Positions 1 to 12,677 of a stretch of 64,000 nt of DNA are shown one piece after another. Location of the stretch: NCBI GenBank assembly GCA_036345935.2, contig JADWOT020000010.1, forward strand, positions 398,943 to 462,942, in the 5' to 3' direction. This DNA is from Taenia hydatigena (Eukaryota > Platyhelminthes > Cestoda > Cyclophyllidea > Taeniidae). The notes beneath the pieces are model-generated. The model was not told where the DNA came from. It made no database searches and worked only from the letters and a program-made list of their open reading frames with translations. Made by a program: the position numbers and the translations under genes. Position 1 is the stretch's first letter; each line of letters starts with the position of its first letter.

Positions 1-2689
1 CGCTAAAATGCCTCAACCTCTAGCACTACTAGTGGTTTTGAAAGGCATTTTCGATGGCAACTTTAGTTGAGTTAAGGAGGACAACTAACCCGCCTACGAA
101 AGAGTGACTGCTAGCGCATTAAATTACCAAAGCTGCTATTACAGCCTTAGCAACTACCAATTGTGACAGCATTCCTGGTTTCTGATAATAAGAATCCCGA
201 ATGAGATATATTATCCAAAAGACATTTAAGGTGAAGCAGAGGCACCCGATTATTTACTACGTGATTACATGCGTAAAATAAGCATACAGAACACTGTAAT
301 GGCCTTATCGTTCATCCCAAGTGCTTATTGCTGCCAAAGAATTCTCGCTTATAATGTTAGAGTGACTAAACCTCTTAGATCAGAAGAGTCGTGGCACTGT
401 CTCTGTTGCAGAGAAGGTAAATGTTGAGATGATTATAAGAAAGTGTGTTTAAGAAAAGCTTGACAATCGCTTAAAACTGATGATACTTCGTCAATCTTTG
501 TCATAGAGTAAACTATTACGAAGCTTCCTTTGGCTTCCCTTTTGGTTGACTGATTGGTGATCCGCTGACATGGGCTATTTTTCAACGCACTGCTAATGTC
601 AAAAGATGCTGCTGCTGGCATATAGCGATGACAGATAAAATCTCTTATTTATGCCTGCTATTCTGACCAGGCTAGGAAACTTCACGCACTTTGCATGCAC
701 CCGCTGAGACTTACCTGCAACCTTAATTGTTGCACTATTTACAATATCAACATGGAGGGAGTAGCTACGGAGAAATGGTTGAGCTGAAATACTATGACAA
801 CTTGGCCGCACATTTGTGATGGGATTATCCATAAAACGCTCATTTCCATATCAAGTAAGCTTTGACTATTCCACTCGATTCACAGATTTTGTAAAATTAG
901 CGGCTGGTTAATTGTAGGGCATAGAAAACACTTTTTGTAAAGAGACATCCAACAAAGACTTTTATTTAAGAAAAATTTTGAATCCTTCTTTGCAGATTAA
1001 AAGTCTGGAAGGACTATTGTTTGTTTCCATGGCAGATAACGCATTCTTTGAGAACAAGTGGCGATATAGCAGGAACAATTTTACGATTTTGTCAGCTTTT
1101 ATTGACTATTTTGACACGACTTAACGATGATTTTGTGTAAGCAGAAATATGACGCCTGATCCGAAGCAGCAGTAGTGAAGTATACGTATGTGTGCGGTGT
1201 GTAATGGAGGCGGACCAGTTCAGAAATCAGTCGATGTTATTCAACATGGTAGGCAACAATTGCAGTGATTGCGCGGAAAAGGAACGCCTTTGGATAAAGA
1301 CCAGAGTTATAATGTTGAAGGTGTTGAATTTACGCATGAAGCCTTGGTGGAGACGGCCAATGTTTAGTAGAGCGATATCTGCGCTCGTTACCCCTTTTGG
1401 ATTAGGTAACGGGCATTTTATCCATGCATTACAGAGGTGAATGTGTTTATAAGTTTAATTGATAAGGAAAAGACTGTTATTATTTGTGACGTCAATCATA
1501 CAAACTCTTATTTTACGTGGCTAAGTAAAAATAGCTTTAAAATAATGCTGGCAAGTTAGTTACAACTTCGGCAGCATGATAAAGTTGTTTGTAGCATATT
1601 GGCATGGTATTGTTGAGGCTTACGAGGATTTGGATTTGTTGATAGGATTTGTTGCTAGAGCTGCGCACGCAGCTGCATTTTGGCATATCGCGCATTTCTA
1701 GAAAATCACAAATTTGTCTGTACTTTTGACTAAAAACAAGTATTGTGCAACTGTGGCCAATACGATTGAGAGGGAGGTGGTAGTGGGGCATCATGGCGTA
1801 GTATCAGCCTTCCGACCTTAGTCCAGCATGCTTCATTCTTCCTCTTAACCTCGCAACCCAGCCCGATCTCTCTTGTTAACATATATCAAGCCGTATTTTT
1901 GCTAATTTCAGGGCATGACAGCCCCGACAAAAGTTTGCGTGAGCTTGTTGGGTCTTATAGGCTTCTGATCCGCGAAGTTCATTTTGATTTATCCATTTTC
2001 TTAATGAGCGATACTTCAGGGTCAGTTTTCGTGGAATGTGACAAAGGTTAAGAAGTAGTAATTGGATGGAATGCACCCTTCTAAATAAAACAGATGCATA
2101 ATCATGCTTTGATTCCATGGAATCAAAATATTTGCATTACTTTCCACCACCCGTTTTACGATTTCGGACATGCAGGCTAGCACATAAGTCGATTTGGTAG
2201 GTCGTTGGAGGTGTTTGTGTCTACACGCGCATCGCAAAGGATAATTGCAATCCACTCTCTCTGCTAACTCCCTTTTATGATAAATCCATTATTTTTCTCC
2301 CGCACCTCTACAGTCACTCACATCACTGCAAACTGGAAAACACCCAGAATCAAATCTGTGATAAATTTCTCGCCACTTCTGCCTGATACATATCAACTTC
2401 AATGTGGCAGCACAACATCCAAATAGAAAGTTTTCAACTAGCCAAGTTTTGTAAAAACCACTTAACAAAGCAAAAGCAACTCATTAAATAGCAAGGTTGT
2501 CCCCCTTTCTTAGAACATTAAAGCAAGCTCACAATTCTGGCCTACAAATGACGTCAAGAAAAGTGTTTTACTTTTCGAACGACAGCAACGGGACCAGTTG
2601 ATCCCTAGAACCGTGCTGATTAAATTAGCATTGCCTCATAGTAAAGGTTGGGTACTCAAATTTTTATCTCCGTCATTGAGGCAATGACC
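1..2689. other. No supported gene
   Basis: AT-rich sequence. Open frames are all under 90 codons and show no convincing combination of splice sites, homology or poly(A) signal. I see nothing in it that I can annotate. Confidence 0.5.
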
Positions 2690-2785
2690 ATTGGAAGCGA
2701 AGGCAGCACTTAGAAGTCGAAGACGCAAACGGTCAATGGCATCTCGTCCCGTAGGATGTTTCTACTTGTTGTGGAATGACCCTAC
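2690..2785 (-). pseudogene. Zinc-finger family, last-exon fragment (copy F)
   Basis: The minus strand encodes KHPTGRDAIDRLRLRLLSAA. This lines up with the tail of the last exon of the intact copy at 55,423-56,627, which reads KHPTEQDAINRLRLHLLLAA. The upstream cysteine-finger part of the exon is not recognisable. No other exon of the family is seen beside it, so it is a stranded fragment of the three-finger C2H2 family. It is the outermost family member in the window and shows that the family was once spread wider than the two intact modules. Confidence 0.7.
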
Positions 2786-3599
2786 AATTGGGCAGTTAAA
2801 ATTAAATCTGCATGCAATGCGGCGGTAATTTTAATGCGCTATTCTGTAGTGGGACAATCTTGCAACAATTTTTGTACATGGGAATGATGGGGCTCTGAGA
2901 TCTCGGGACTTCTGGACTTTTCCAATGATTTTGGACTTGATGTCAGCAGTACTCTTTCATGCCTAATAGAAAAGGGACGCACAAAATGCGCTCTAATGGC
3001 TTTACGGAAAAGGCGAAGAGCACTAACCGCAACCGAACCTTGCTAACGTGTGCCATTGTGTGACACGCCATTTTCACAAATGTTTCAATACCACGTCCTT
3101 TGAATGCAACTGACTTGCTGGATCATTTGCAGACACACCCATTTCCCACTCAATTGGATAAAAGGGCTAGTTTACATTTGAGCGTCACCTATTTGTCAAT
3201 TTCATATGCCTAAGATCTATTGTTTTCTAAGTAAGCATGACGTCGACCACATGTCGATGCCGATGTGCGCGCTATCATGCAGGCACAGGATATCCAAACA
3301 ACATCAAGAGGTCCTCCATCACCTCTTTCCTCAGATTGGGCAGAAAAAAGCAACACCGTCACTCCTACCGATCGACTTATCGTAGATGGACTTTGATGGG
3401 CTGGAGACTCATGTACTGTGATAAAGGAGGGTGTGAGTGCAAAAAGGAGCACACAGTGTTTAGCCAGTCTGCAAACTAGTGAGTTATTTGTCTACTATTT
3501 TCTTTATCGGCTCTGTTCCATGCATGACCGACTGCAAAAGCGCCTAGCATCAGCAAACATTTACGGCCCATATTAGTGCGTGACGATTAAGCCATATGG
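2786..3599. other. No supported gene
   Basis: Two antiparallel open frames of 80 codons overlap at 3,210-3,479, in slightly GC-richer DNA. Neither has splice support or recognisable homology, so I do not call either one. Confidence 0.4.
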
Positions 3600-4596
3600 A
3601 AGGAGTCGCCAGGCCGGTAATGGGATTGCACAAATATCGTAGCATCTTGACACTTGGCAGCTAAATGCAATAGCATTTCATGAACTCGCATTACTAACTG
3701 TACTGGGTCTACGCTTTAACCGTGAGTAGTGTGTAATCTGTGCGTCACTTACAACAAAGCGTCATCTCGTTATACCATTGTACTTATGCAGTTCTACACT
3801 GCTGCCGAGCTCATCACTTACGGAAGAATTGGGGACACAGAACACTGTTCCACATTAAATCGTGCGTTCTTCATGAAACACCAGGCCACAGAATTACCAA
3901 TGAAAGCAATAACGGCGCTTACCTATTCTTGTATTTCAAGCGTGGAGTTCTGTGTGCTCACGTATGGACAAATAAGCAACTGTGTGAGTTATATGAATGA
4001 GGATGGTGGCTATTAGTCGCAAAATTAGACGAAATAGTTGAAACCCCGCTAAGTTATTTCGTTTTGGTGCAGAAATCTTGCAACTTTACTAAGAATTTCA
4101 GGAGCTGTTGAAGTAGGTCTGAAGAAGAGCCCTGAAAATGAGCAATCAATTGAGGCATTTGGTCTCCGATAAAAGACGTAAATGGTAAACATCAATCTAG
4201 GTGAGTGTAGAAAAGCAAAAAGTATTTCTGGAATCGTGAACGCAATTAATCTAGTTATAATATCACCTTCAAATCGGCGCTAGATAAGACGGATGCAGAT
4301 GAAGAGGCGGGAACCCGATCAACCAAAGAGGTGAAGGAACATGAGCAGGAGTGGGACAAGACTCCACTATGAAAAACCTTAAAGAAATCATCTTGTCAAC
4401 ATTGTTTAAATCATACTCTGCTATTAAACGCATTTACCGCTTTTCGCTTTATCAGTTTCAAAGCGTTTGCCATGCTAGAACTGTCAATGACAACCTCGTC
4501 TAAGTGACAAAAACCACAATCCCGACCACAGGGTAGGCAAAAACGACGCTCTGGTAAAGAAGAAACACCTTTTATTAATCCTGGTATAGCAGCTAA
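3600..4596. repeat. Duplicated 3' flank of the F-box-like gene (pairs with 25,480-26,390)
   Basis: About 1 kb downstream of the F-box-like gene recurs in the same orientation at 25,480-26,390. Matching stretches include the segments around 3,760-3,810 and 25,570-25,620, and around 4,490-4,540 and 26,290-26,340. Frames of 86-95 codons on the plus strand (3,729-4,016) are open here but broken in the other copy. They may therefore be chance frames in duplicated non-coding DNA. The AATAAA signal of the F-box-like gene lies in this block. Confidence 0.65.
4571..4576 (-). promoter_or_regulatory. Poly(A) signal of the F-box-like gene
   Basis: AATAAA on the minus strand, 21 nt past the stop codon at 4,597. 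This supports reading 4,597-5,514 as a terminal exon. Confidence 0.7.
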
Positions 4597-5514
4597 TTAA
4601 ATTGTAGATTCTTGCATTCTCCTCCAAATTACATCCTGACAAACCCACTCAAATATGTCTCGGCGCTTTGTGATGTGACTACCACTATCTTGCACATGCC
4701 ATATTCGCCAGTTCATCGGTGCGGTTGTCAGAGGAGAGCCATCTGCGAAACCGAGTTTCTCTGCATACCGCATGAAGAGGTCCATCCCACTCTCCTCCTT
4801 TCGCTTCACATCATCGATAATCACAATCCCAAATGTTTGTTTAGGTGACAAGGTCATCAATATGGCATTTAGCTCGATTACAATATCGGAACCGTTCCTT
4901 GCAAACTGAGAAAGCTCAAGTATGTAGAGAATGCAGTCCATCGTAGCATGTTTTGCTCTTCGTCTACGCAGGCTTCCCAAATACAGATTGCCATGAAATA
5001 TGCATTTTTTAACATCCGGAGCGAAACTATAGACATGCAAAGGAAACTCGTAACGAAACGCTTGAACATACACCGTTGTACGACGCGTGGAATTCACTAT
5101 GCTCAGAAATACATTGCTGTTTACATGCAATGGAAGAATAGGATGGTCAGGATTTCCTCTTCTTGCCATGACGGAAATCAAAAGAAGACAGTTGACTGTT
5201 TCATATGAACCGTAAGGAGCTCGAATTGACGAGAACTGGAGATCAAACTGCATCTGGTGGAAGTGTTGCTCAATAGCTTTGCAAATGCTTGTGCGGGACG
5301 GGGTTTGCGAACCTGAATATAGCGTTGCGCAGACTCGTTTGTCTACCCACTTCCACTTGCTAATGTACGAATACGGTCGTTTTATAAAGAGAATCCAATT
5401 CCAGCTTGGAATTGATGTGCAAATATTGACAATATCCACAGCGTTGAGGTATTTGCATAACTGTTCAACTAAATCTTGACAAAGATCCGTTATCTTCTTA
5501 TCATGCGACTTCAC
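4597..5514 (-). CDS. F-box-like protein, terminal exon
   Basis: This is the longest open frame in the window, 305 codons, and reads as the last exon of a spliced gene. It has no ATG at its left edge. It starts with a GTG codon immediately after a pyrimidine-rich acceptor ending TTTTTGTAG, and a TAG lies in frame just before that. Residues ~10-45 (LCQDLVEQLCKYLNAVDIVN, then W-W) resemble an F-box helix set; F-box proteins recruit substrates to SCF ubiquitin ligases. The remaining ~260 residues, with a basic RRRR patch near the middle and an acidic IIDDVKRKEESG stretch, match nothing I know. A poly(A) signal follows. An upstream exon was not fixed; a possible donor (GTGAGT) lies near 5,680. Three decayed relatives lie at 7.1-7.3, 15.6-15.8 and 26.4-26.5 kb. 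The F-box assignment rests on pattern only. Confidence 0.65.
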   Translation of the reverse strand: MKSHDKKITDLCQDLVEQLCKYLNAVDIVNICTSIPSWNWILFIKRPYSYISKWKWVDKRVCATLYSGSQTPSRTSICKAIEQHFHQMQFDLQFSSIRAPYGSYETVNCLLLISVMARRGNPDHPILPLHVNSNVFLSIVNSTRRTTVYVQAFRYEFPLHVYSFAPDVKKCIFHGNLYLGSLRRRRAKHATMDCILYILELSQFARNGSDIVIELNAILMTLSPKQTFGIVIIDDVKRKEESGMDLFMRYAEKLGFADGSPLTTAPMNWRIWHVQDSGSHITKRRDIFEWVCQDVIWRRMQESTI

Positions 5515-5864
5515 CTACAAAAAGGCTACTTAATATTTTATGCTTGATGAGCTACGGGACGTAGGAAACACCTAGACTTGAGTTTGTAGGCAAACTGGGC
5601 GAAGAGAATTTCTAGAATGCTGGATGAATGCAACCTACTTCCAAGTCCATATCATGATTTCTGACAGACGCCTTTAAACTCACGAAGGGTGATAAAAGTA
5701 TGAATGCATAAGGGACTACAAATCTTCTTTGCAGCTGAATAACGATAGTTACTCAACACTTAGAGCACCATTTGAATGCCGTTTACGGAGTGGCTACATT
5801 TTATTTGCAGATGATAAATCACACCTCGTCGTGAGCAATAAAGCCAGCATTTCCTGACTCGACT
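5515..5864. other. Probable intron or upstream region of the F-box-like gene
   Basis: Holds the acceptor at 5,515 and a possible GTGAGT donor near 5,680. Upstream of that donor a short open frame could join in phase 0. The first exon is not settled. Confidence 0.3.
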
Positions 5865-6160
5865 TCCAAAACGATGGATCAGGACAGTAGTAACAGATTT
5901 TTTGTATCAGATCGTAATTGAGTCTGTCCAGTATCTGCTGCTGTCAATGGCATATGCCACAGTTGAAGGTTTCCGCCCTGATTGTTGACTTGATGGCTAC
6001 ATACACAGACTAAAGGTTGTTTGTCGTCATCAAACGTGATTCCCATCTCAGTTATTCAGGCAAACTTTCAATCTGGAATTTCTACAAGGCTGATGTATTA
6101 TTAAATCGGCTAGTTGCTTATTTTGAGCAGCATTAATGTGCACCTAAATTGATGTGAATC
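5865..6160. repeat. Dispersed repeat Y, copy 1 (pairs with 59,890-60,190)
   Basis: This sequence and 59,890-60,190 share a run of matching segments in the same order and orientation, starting at CAGGACAG and including GTCCAGT and CACCCTGAT-like blocks. Both copies are interrupted by small indels. No ORF is conserved. Confidence 0.55.
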
Positions 6161-7139
6161 AGTAGACGAATGCTTCAGAATCTTCCCAAAGCAATTTACA
6201 CTAGGATATTAAATTCCCTCTTTCCTTTTGACTCGCTTCCACACTATAGGAGAAATTCCATTCTTACTCCCTTCAACCTTGAAGAAAGAATTCGCTGAAA
6301 TGGTCAATGTGTGTGTGGCGATTCCATTCTAGAAGAAGGCACTGATCTGAAACTCCTCATTCACCCTTAACCAGGTAGAATCAAACCAGCAAACGAATCA
6401 GTCCATTTACGTATTTTACCTCGTAAGCGTCTTAAGGTCCAATAAAGATCTTTCTGAGCAAATGGGTTCCGGACCTCATTTTTATCCATCCGAAATCCTT
6501 GAGCTAGAGTTGCATACTCAAGCTGACTTCTATGTGATTCCGCTTAGCTAATGTGGGTTGCTGTTTCTATCCAATCCATTCACAGCCTATACACAATTAT
6601 TTGTGTGAATAGTAAATTGTGCCTATCAAGCTATAACTTACGCTAGGATGCCTGCTAATTTGCCATTTTAGCGGCTTTCCTCTCCCATCGCACTCGCAAA
6701 TAAGGCAAAACTGTTCATATTAATTTCGAAAAACTGATAGCGTTACAAAAAAATAGGATTAATTCTTGTGGATTACATAAATTTGTGAGCTTCAACCACT
6801 TCCCAAGCATAGTTTTATGCTTTCAGCTGAGCTAAAGGTCATAGTGACAAGCACATTGTCTAATTCAACACTGGGAGCGGCAACAATTGATGTGTGAAGG
6901 AATGAAAGAAGGCGAACTTCGTCTCTTGCTAAGCACACGTAGCAATCCGGCTACGCAAAGGGCTCTCCTTCCGTAAAAGTGTTACTAATTTGGCTAACAT
7001 GGTGTATCCGAGACGATGTAGGCGCATTGCGAATCGCAGCAGAGTAGTTGGATGAGCTTATCAAGATGTTCTCCGGAGGCCAACGCATGCACATGCATCT
7101 CAGCAAGCAAAGATGCCATGAAAGCTGCTTCGCACTCTC
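6161..7139. other. No supported gene
   Basis: AT-rich, with only short frames. Nothing supported. Confidence 0.5.
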
Positions 7140-7330
7140 TTTTACGCATTTATTGTTGCTCGATTACCATCCCACGACTAGGACGAAAATTCTAGGTATC
7201 TTGGCGTGCGTTTCTCTTGAGCAGACGCTTAGCGTAATAACTATTGTTACTGATGTGATTAGGAGGGAGGAATAGTCAATGGACTTCTTTATACGTGTCT
7301 TCCAACAACTTGACATTGTAAAGGACATTC
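7140..7330 (+). pseudogene. F-box-like family fragment (copy 2)
   Basis: The plus strand reads SLEQTLSVITIVTDVIRREE, then a TAG stop, then SMDFFIRVFQ. This parallels SPKQTFGIVIIDDVKRKEES followed by MDLFMRYAEK in the intact terminal exon at 4,597-5,514. The in-frame stop and loss of similarity on both sides mark it as a broken copy, inverted relative to the intact gene 2 kb away. Confidence 0.6.
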
Positions 7331-8061
7331 TGATGGTGACTGCATTAGTACACCACTAATCGCAGGAACATATTTGACAAGGCATGACAAGAGGCATGAA
7401 GGCGAACTCAAGCCCATGAGTGTCGATTGGCTACGGCGTCACCGAAATCATTCTACTATTCGGACCATTTTACTTATCTACTTGGAGTTCAACCATCAAT
7501 AACAAAAGCGCTTCTCCCTTACGTGATTGCCGTCTTATCTGTATTTGATCCGCAAATCTGTTGTGGCGCGATGGCCAGGTACTTTACACAGGCATCAGAC
7601 TTGTCGCTGAAGCTATTTTGGCGTGATCATTATAATGCTCGAACGCGATTGCATCATTTACTGGATTTGTTAAGAAGTCTGAGGTTTGCAGTTCATTAGT
7701 CAAGGAAAAAAATAATTCCAATGGGTTCAGTGAGTATGGTTTAATCATCACTGCTTTGCGGCAGATCTGTTCCATTGTTTGTGGGTTAAGGAGCCACCAG
7801 GAACCAAGGAGTAGTTAAGTGGCAATGCAACTGATTTAACCGGCGAAATTGTGGAAGTGACTCCATCTGCACCCGTATGTTTGAGACTCGTATCCACTTA
7901 GTTCTAAGGACAGTTTCACGATTTGTCTGCATGGCTCAGAGGGCACAAAGAATGCCTGATCCTTCGCCTGTTGACCACCCCTATAAAGACTAAATAAAAC
8001 TTGTTTTACATTTATCCGCAATCCCTAATAAGTACTATTTGATGCCTGAAAAATCTTGCCG
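7331..8061. other. No supported gene
   Basis: A 90-codon plus-strand frame (7,427-7,699) has no splice or homology support. Nothing else seen. Confidence 0.4.
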
Positions 8062-8428
8062 CTATAATTGCAACGCATTTTTTGTTCGACTGCTGGTTTC
8101 CACTGCAACCACTTGATGGACCACGTTGTCTGTGCTGTGTGAGCTGGCCTTTAAGCCTGCCAACGACATCCGATTCCAATCTACTTGTTGATTATGCATA
8201 TTTTTCTTTAAGTAATTTGCTTTCTTTGGTCTTAGAGGAGGCCCCAGGCTGCTAAATTGGTAACAGTGGGAAACAGACCCGACTTTCAAGGATCTTCAAC
8301 CTGAATTTTTCCGTCTGTGGCAAGCTTTAGCGGTGCGAAAGAAGTGAATATGCTTCGAATGGAAGAAGTGCTGGCATGCCAGCAGAGTGATCCTTAACTT
8401 ACGGGCACAGAGACAGCAATGTGGGCAT
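8062..8428 (-). CDS. Candidate two-exon small protein
   Basis: Tentative model. Exon 1 (8,403-8,428) begins ATG and ends at a consensus donor GTAAGT in phase 2, coding MPTLLSLCP. Exon 2 (8,062-8,293) begins after an AG that supplies the one missing base and runs open for 77 codons to a stop. The product would be 85 aa, with a basic LRPKKANYLKKN stretch. No family is recognised. Splice phase agrees but the acceptor is not strongly pyrimidine-rich, so this could be chance. Confidence 0.3.
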
Positions 8429-10422
8429 GCGCTAAACTCCGTCTCTATGGATCTGTGCTAAATACAGCTATCTCATTGTTGGCTCTACTTTCAAGCCAGC
8501 ATTCCAAAGTCAACCTCTGCACACACCTGGCGGTCAGCAAATCTATCTGCTCCTGAATGAATTCGACCTTTTACGGTCGTAGGGAAACTCACTTGCAATT
8601 CTTTGACAATATGTGCCTGCAGTCTGGAATACAAGAATTTGGTTGTTAACAGTGCTCACTACTTTGCCATTGGTATTCTAGTCTACTAGCATAAAACTGA
8701 GCTATTGTGAAGTTTATACGAGAGGGGTTAATTGCAATCTGATGTAACGTCAGTTGACACTTCCCACTTTCCACTGGTGAAAATTTTAGGCAACGAATGC
8801 AAATTTTGTCAGTTTTGCGAGATTTATTTATTAATTATTAAAGTTGAAACGGCGCAGTGGATCCACAGCATGGGGGACGTGCTAATTTTACTGACTCTAA
8901 TAATGAGCTAAGCACAAATTATTTCATTTAGTTGTTGCTAGCTTCAAAATATCCTGCGTTCCAAAGAAAAGGTTTTCTCAGTTTTCATTAGCTAAACCCG
9001 AAAGTCGTACATTTTCATGTATATTAATGCAACAACATGGCGATACTCTTGAAATTTTACGCTTTCTCTGCGTTGTCGAGGAGAGCATTAGTGATTCATT
9101 TGCAGCCTGCGTTTACTGGACAGGGACAAAATGCTAGAACCTAATATCCTTGGTTCAAATGTTTAATTCGAAGATACTTTAAAAACAAACTCTTATTAGT
9201 TTAAATTTGCCAAGCACTCTTGAGTTTTCCTTTTGTTAAATTTCAAAGCATCTACCTGCTTCACAGTCTCAGTCTGCAAGTGTCATTAATAACTCTGTGC
9301 AAAACATGTGCATGTTTGCTAGCCAATCTTTGGTCATCTGTAAAACTCTTCATGATAGCGCCAGGTTTAAAGACCTATAGGCTCAGCAAAATTGGACTGT
9401 TTCTCTATCAGGCATCATCAAATGTCACGTCTTGGGCTTTCTATAAAGGAAGATAAGCTTGCGTTATGCCAAACAGACTCTCACCACATTGGTAAGCCCA
9501 ATAAATAACGAGCACTTTATTCCACGCTCACCAGGTAATTTAGCCTTCTAGGCACACCGCTCAGTAATTGAAATCAAGGCTAGTGAGTAGCTGTTGACGA
9601 TGCATTGCCATCATGTATGCAAATGCAAAAGGCAATCATTTGGTTAGGTTGGCGAAATGTTATGCTATTTCATTGTGCTATATGTAAGGTCTGTGATTAA
9701 GACCGGACACTAGATTCGCTTCACCTGTATGGAACTCGCATAGATGATTATGTTTCGCTGTTCATTAAAAAGAAGAGATTCGGTCTCTCAAACATTGCTC
9801 CCACTCTCGCTATAGGCAAGTTTAACATTACCCGTCAAGGTGTGTGAAATGGAGTTGAAATTGAGATGACCCTTTTGTTTTCTGAAATAATGCTCAGTTT
9901 TGCTTGGATTGTTAAAAGCTTATTGATGAGAATTCTTCAACTTTTCCTAAACAGTCAGTTAAGATTTTTTTACAATTATTTCCTATCATGGCATTTTTAG
10001 GCCATAGAGTCCTTGCCAATTATTTTCATTTCTGAAGTAGAATCCGCAATGCCAAGATTGCAGAATTTACTTTCGCGTTTATTTACACGTAACGCAGATA
10101 TCTCGTTTGCGTTGACGTCGTGAATATTTGCACGTCAACACTAAGCTAGGAGTAGAAATATCTCTTGCGGGACCCATATTCATACATGCACAAGTAGAAT
10201 TGGGTTGAAATTAATTAAACATAATCACATTATACTTGGCATCCGAGCAGGAATTGAACCAGTCCGAATGATTGTGAATAATTGTTTTTGCCTAAACAGC
10301 GCAGCTCTGAGAGAATTGACTGTCCAGCAGATAGATCTTGGCTGCAAACGTATTAAATCATGTGTCTGATGATTCTGTAGTGAGTGTTACCTTCGGCTTT
10401 ATCTGTCAAGATAGTGTGCAAC
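8429..10422. other. No supported gene
   Basis: Two kilobases of AT-rich DNA with frames no longer than 78 codons. A tRNA-like 3' end near 10,236-10,262 was checked and rejected. Confidence 0.5.
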
Positions 10423-10740
10423 CTAAGCAAACCTAAACCAAGGTCGTGAAGATTCTGCCACAAAACGGCGTTGACGTGCAGTGTTAGAATAATCCTTAAA
10501 AGGCAAAGCATGTGCGTTTTGCTGTAAGCGCTCGAAATTCATTTCCAAGGGAGTGGTTGCCAGAAGAAAGGCAAAAGTATGATCGTGACTTGGTTTGCAC
10601 CCTAACCAATGGAAGTGTGTGCTACCCTCGGGAGATGGCATAAATGCGAAATGTAATTGGTCGGTGTGGCTAAGATGGCATGAGGTAAAGCTTGCGCTCT
10701 CAGTAGGCATGCCGTACCACTCAAGCACTGGGATCATCAC
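10423..10740 (-). CDS. Unrecognised 105-codon ORF
   Basis: An open frame starting at ATG with Trp-, His- and Pro-rich composition (for example HFHWLGCKPSHDHTF) and a basic C-terminus with Arg and Trp. No transmembrane segment, finger or known motif is visible. No clear splice sites or poly(A) signal flank it. It could be a small gene, a terminal exon or a chance frame. Confidence 0.3.
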   Translation of the reverse strand: MMIPVLEWYGMPTESASFTSCHLSHTDQLHFAFMPSPEGSTHFHWLGCKPSHDHTFAFLLATTPLEMNFERLQQNAHALPFKDYSNTARQRRFVAESSRPWFRFA

Positions 10741-11094
10741 GTTGGAAATAAAGGGACAGATTTAAATGTCCCGAGACTACAATGATGAAACCATAGGCTT
10801 TTTGAGTCGTGAATATGTAACAAAGAAGAACCAAATCAATTGGAGAAAATCGTCTAAAGTACAGTGAAGAAAACAAAAAAATGCAGAATTTCTATTAAAT
10901 CATAAAAGGAGTTAAGTGTCGAAGTGGGTGGAGTAGAGCAAGATCAGAGTTGCATAAGAGATTGAGCAAATACAGGCTTGAGTAGCTAGAGGAGATCGTT
11001 GGCAAGATGAAGTATTGCGCGGGTAAAATGCGATGTGATGATGCAGAGAAGGACATGTGAGCAGTTAAGGTCTGAAGGCGAATTAAAATGTACT
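10741..11094. other. No supported gene
   Basis: Purine-rich plus strand, no credible frame. Confidence 0.4.
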
Positions 11095-11460
11095 GTGTGT
11101 AATTAGGTACACAGCATCATATCTGGCGTCACAGAAATTGCAAGTTCTAACACGCTTTTGAAAGTGGAGCGCCACACAAATGCACACATGGTTGGGTTTG
11201 AATTGTATTCCGTGCTGTGCCTTTTTAAGTAAGACCAAACACATGCTTGTTACGTTCCTGTTCCACTGAAGATGAAAACATGTCCCCGGTATCAAATTTT
11301 GAAATATTTAAAAAGTTAAGTGTTCTTAGAAATCGGTGTGTCTTCATTTGCATTCGCTTGAAGGGACGCAAGGGTGCTCTACTAAAGAAAAGCACATATA
11401 AAATTATCGGAGCGTTGTCTCTGGGTTTGTTTTGACCACTTGGATGTGCACGAGATATCA
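11095..11460 (+). pseudogene. Zinc-finger family fragment on the opposite strand (copy E)
   Basis: Plus-strand DNA here matches the minus strand of copy D at 60,640-60,900, block after block: the end of the second finger (NTLLKVERHTNAH), the following intron, and the remnant of the last exon beginning DENM. It is the only family member in plus orientation. The first finger and all upstream exons are missing, and the frame is interrupted, so it is a truncated pseudogene. Its closest relative is copy D rather than either intact gene. Confidence 0.6.
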
Positions 11461-12677
11461 TTCAGCGGGTGCGCCTTTGTCTCCTGTGGGCCTCATTTGA
11501 TCCCACAATGCTAATGAAAAGGAGGGTGCTCCATCTTTTAGTAGGAGTCAATGAGATGTTAGCTGCAAATTTCAAGAGATAAATTTATTTTGGTGCTACT
11601 CTTTATAAAATAAGGGGCTACACCTGGCAGCATTTGTAGACTAGGCCTGTGAGCTTGATTTGATGTGGCAATCAGGACAGAAACTTGATGTTCACTAAGT
11701 CGCATTTTTGAAATCGCTTTGACGAACTTGTTAAAGCAAAATATTTCCTGCCTGCATTGTACTGCCACGAAATGGTTGGTGGATATTAGGTAGAAGTGGC
11801 GGATGAATATGAATCACATTTACAAATGCCGATTAGCCGTCATAGATGTGAGTGCCTAAAGTGACGCGAAATTAAAATTGTAAACCTTTGGAGAAACGAA
11901 ATTCTACAGAGTGACTGACAAATAGTTATCTCTTGCGATGCATAATTAAACACTCATGTTGGCTGTCTTAGTTCAAATTAGCTAATCAGCTCTCCTGAGA
12001 TCAAAGACTGAGCGGATTAGACTAGATAGTAAAGTACGCAGGGGATAGCATAATGTGAATGGGCTCTATGTAGCGATGATTCCAAAGTTTGTAGTTATTC
12101 ATGCATAGCTGTCGTAATTGCACCATGTAGCTGCATTATCCAGTCTCTCACCTCTCCCCTTCCTTCACTCTCTACCTTCCTCTCAATTTCCCACGCCTTG
12201 GTTTTCAGTGCAAAGTGCAAGTCATGAGGTATGAGCTCATGTGTTTAGCGAACAATAGGAGCCCATCATTTGGCTAATTAATCAAACCTGACTGCTTCAC
12301 ATGAAAGCAGTGCACCTTGAACGGAGAGATCTCGGCCATGATTCCTGTTTGGCCTACATTAAGCATATATATCCGTAATGCGGACTTGACGTGTCTCAGA
12401 TACAGCCAGCTATCACGTCACGTGCCACACACGGCCCAGTTCAACTGTAAAGCATCTGTCTTCGTTCAAAAATGCCGTCGTCATTTAGAATTGGTATTCA
12501 TGGCACAAAGTTTACGATGATCGTTCTGGCTATTTTGCACTAGTAAACATCGTCTGCGAGATGATGTTTGGGATTATGTACAATCCCTAAGCAACTCATC
12601 AAGGCATGAAGTTAGTTTGCCTCTCACAGTGTCTTGATTCCCCATGTCCAGCACTCTCGCACTCTTTATAATGTAGT
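11461..12677. other. No supported gene
   Basis: Frames of 67-69 codons only, none supported. Confidence 0.5.

Noticed and set aside
3729..4016. 95-codon plus-strand frame next to the F-box-like gene
   Set aside because: The duplicate of this region at 25.5-25.8 kb has several stops in the same frame, so it looks like duplicated non-coding sequence.
5800..5850. YILFADDKSHLV, resembling the reverse-transcriptase F/YADD box
   Set aside because: No other reverse-transcriptase motif is found on either side and the frame closes within 20 codons.
10236..10320. tRNA-like 3' end on the minus strand (GGTTCAATTCCTGC... ending GGATGCC)
   Set aside because: No complementary GCATCCG 5' acceptor strand lies 70-90 nt upstream and no D or anticodon arm can be drawn. 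It could be a tRNA-derived SINE scrap.
11225..11461. 78- and 62-codon frames on both strands near zinc-finger copy E
   Set aside because: They cross the intron and last-exon remnant of copy E out of the family frame.
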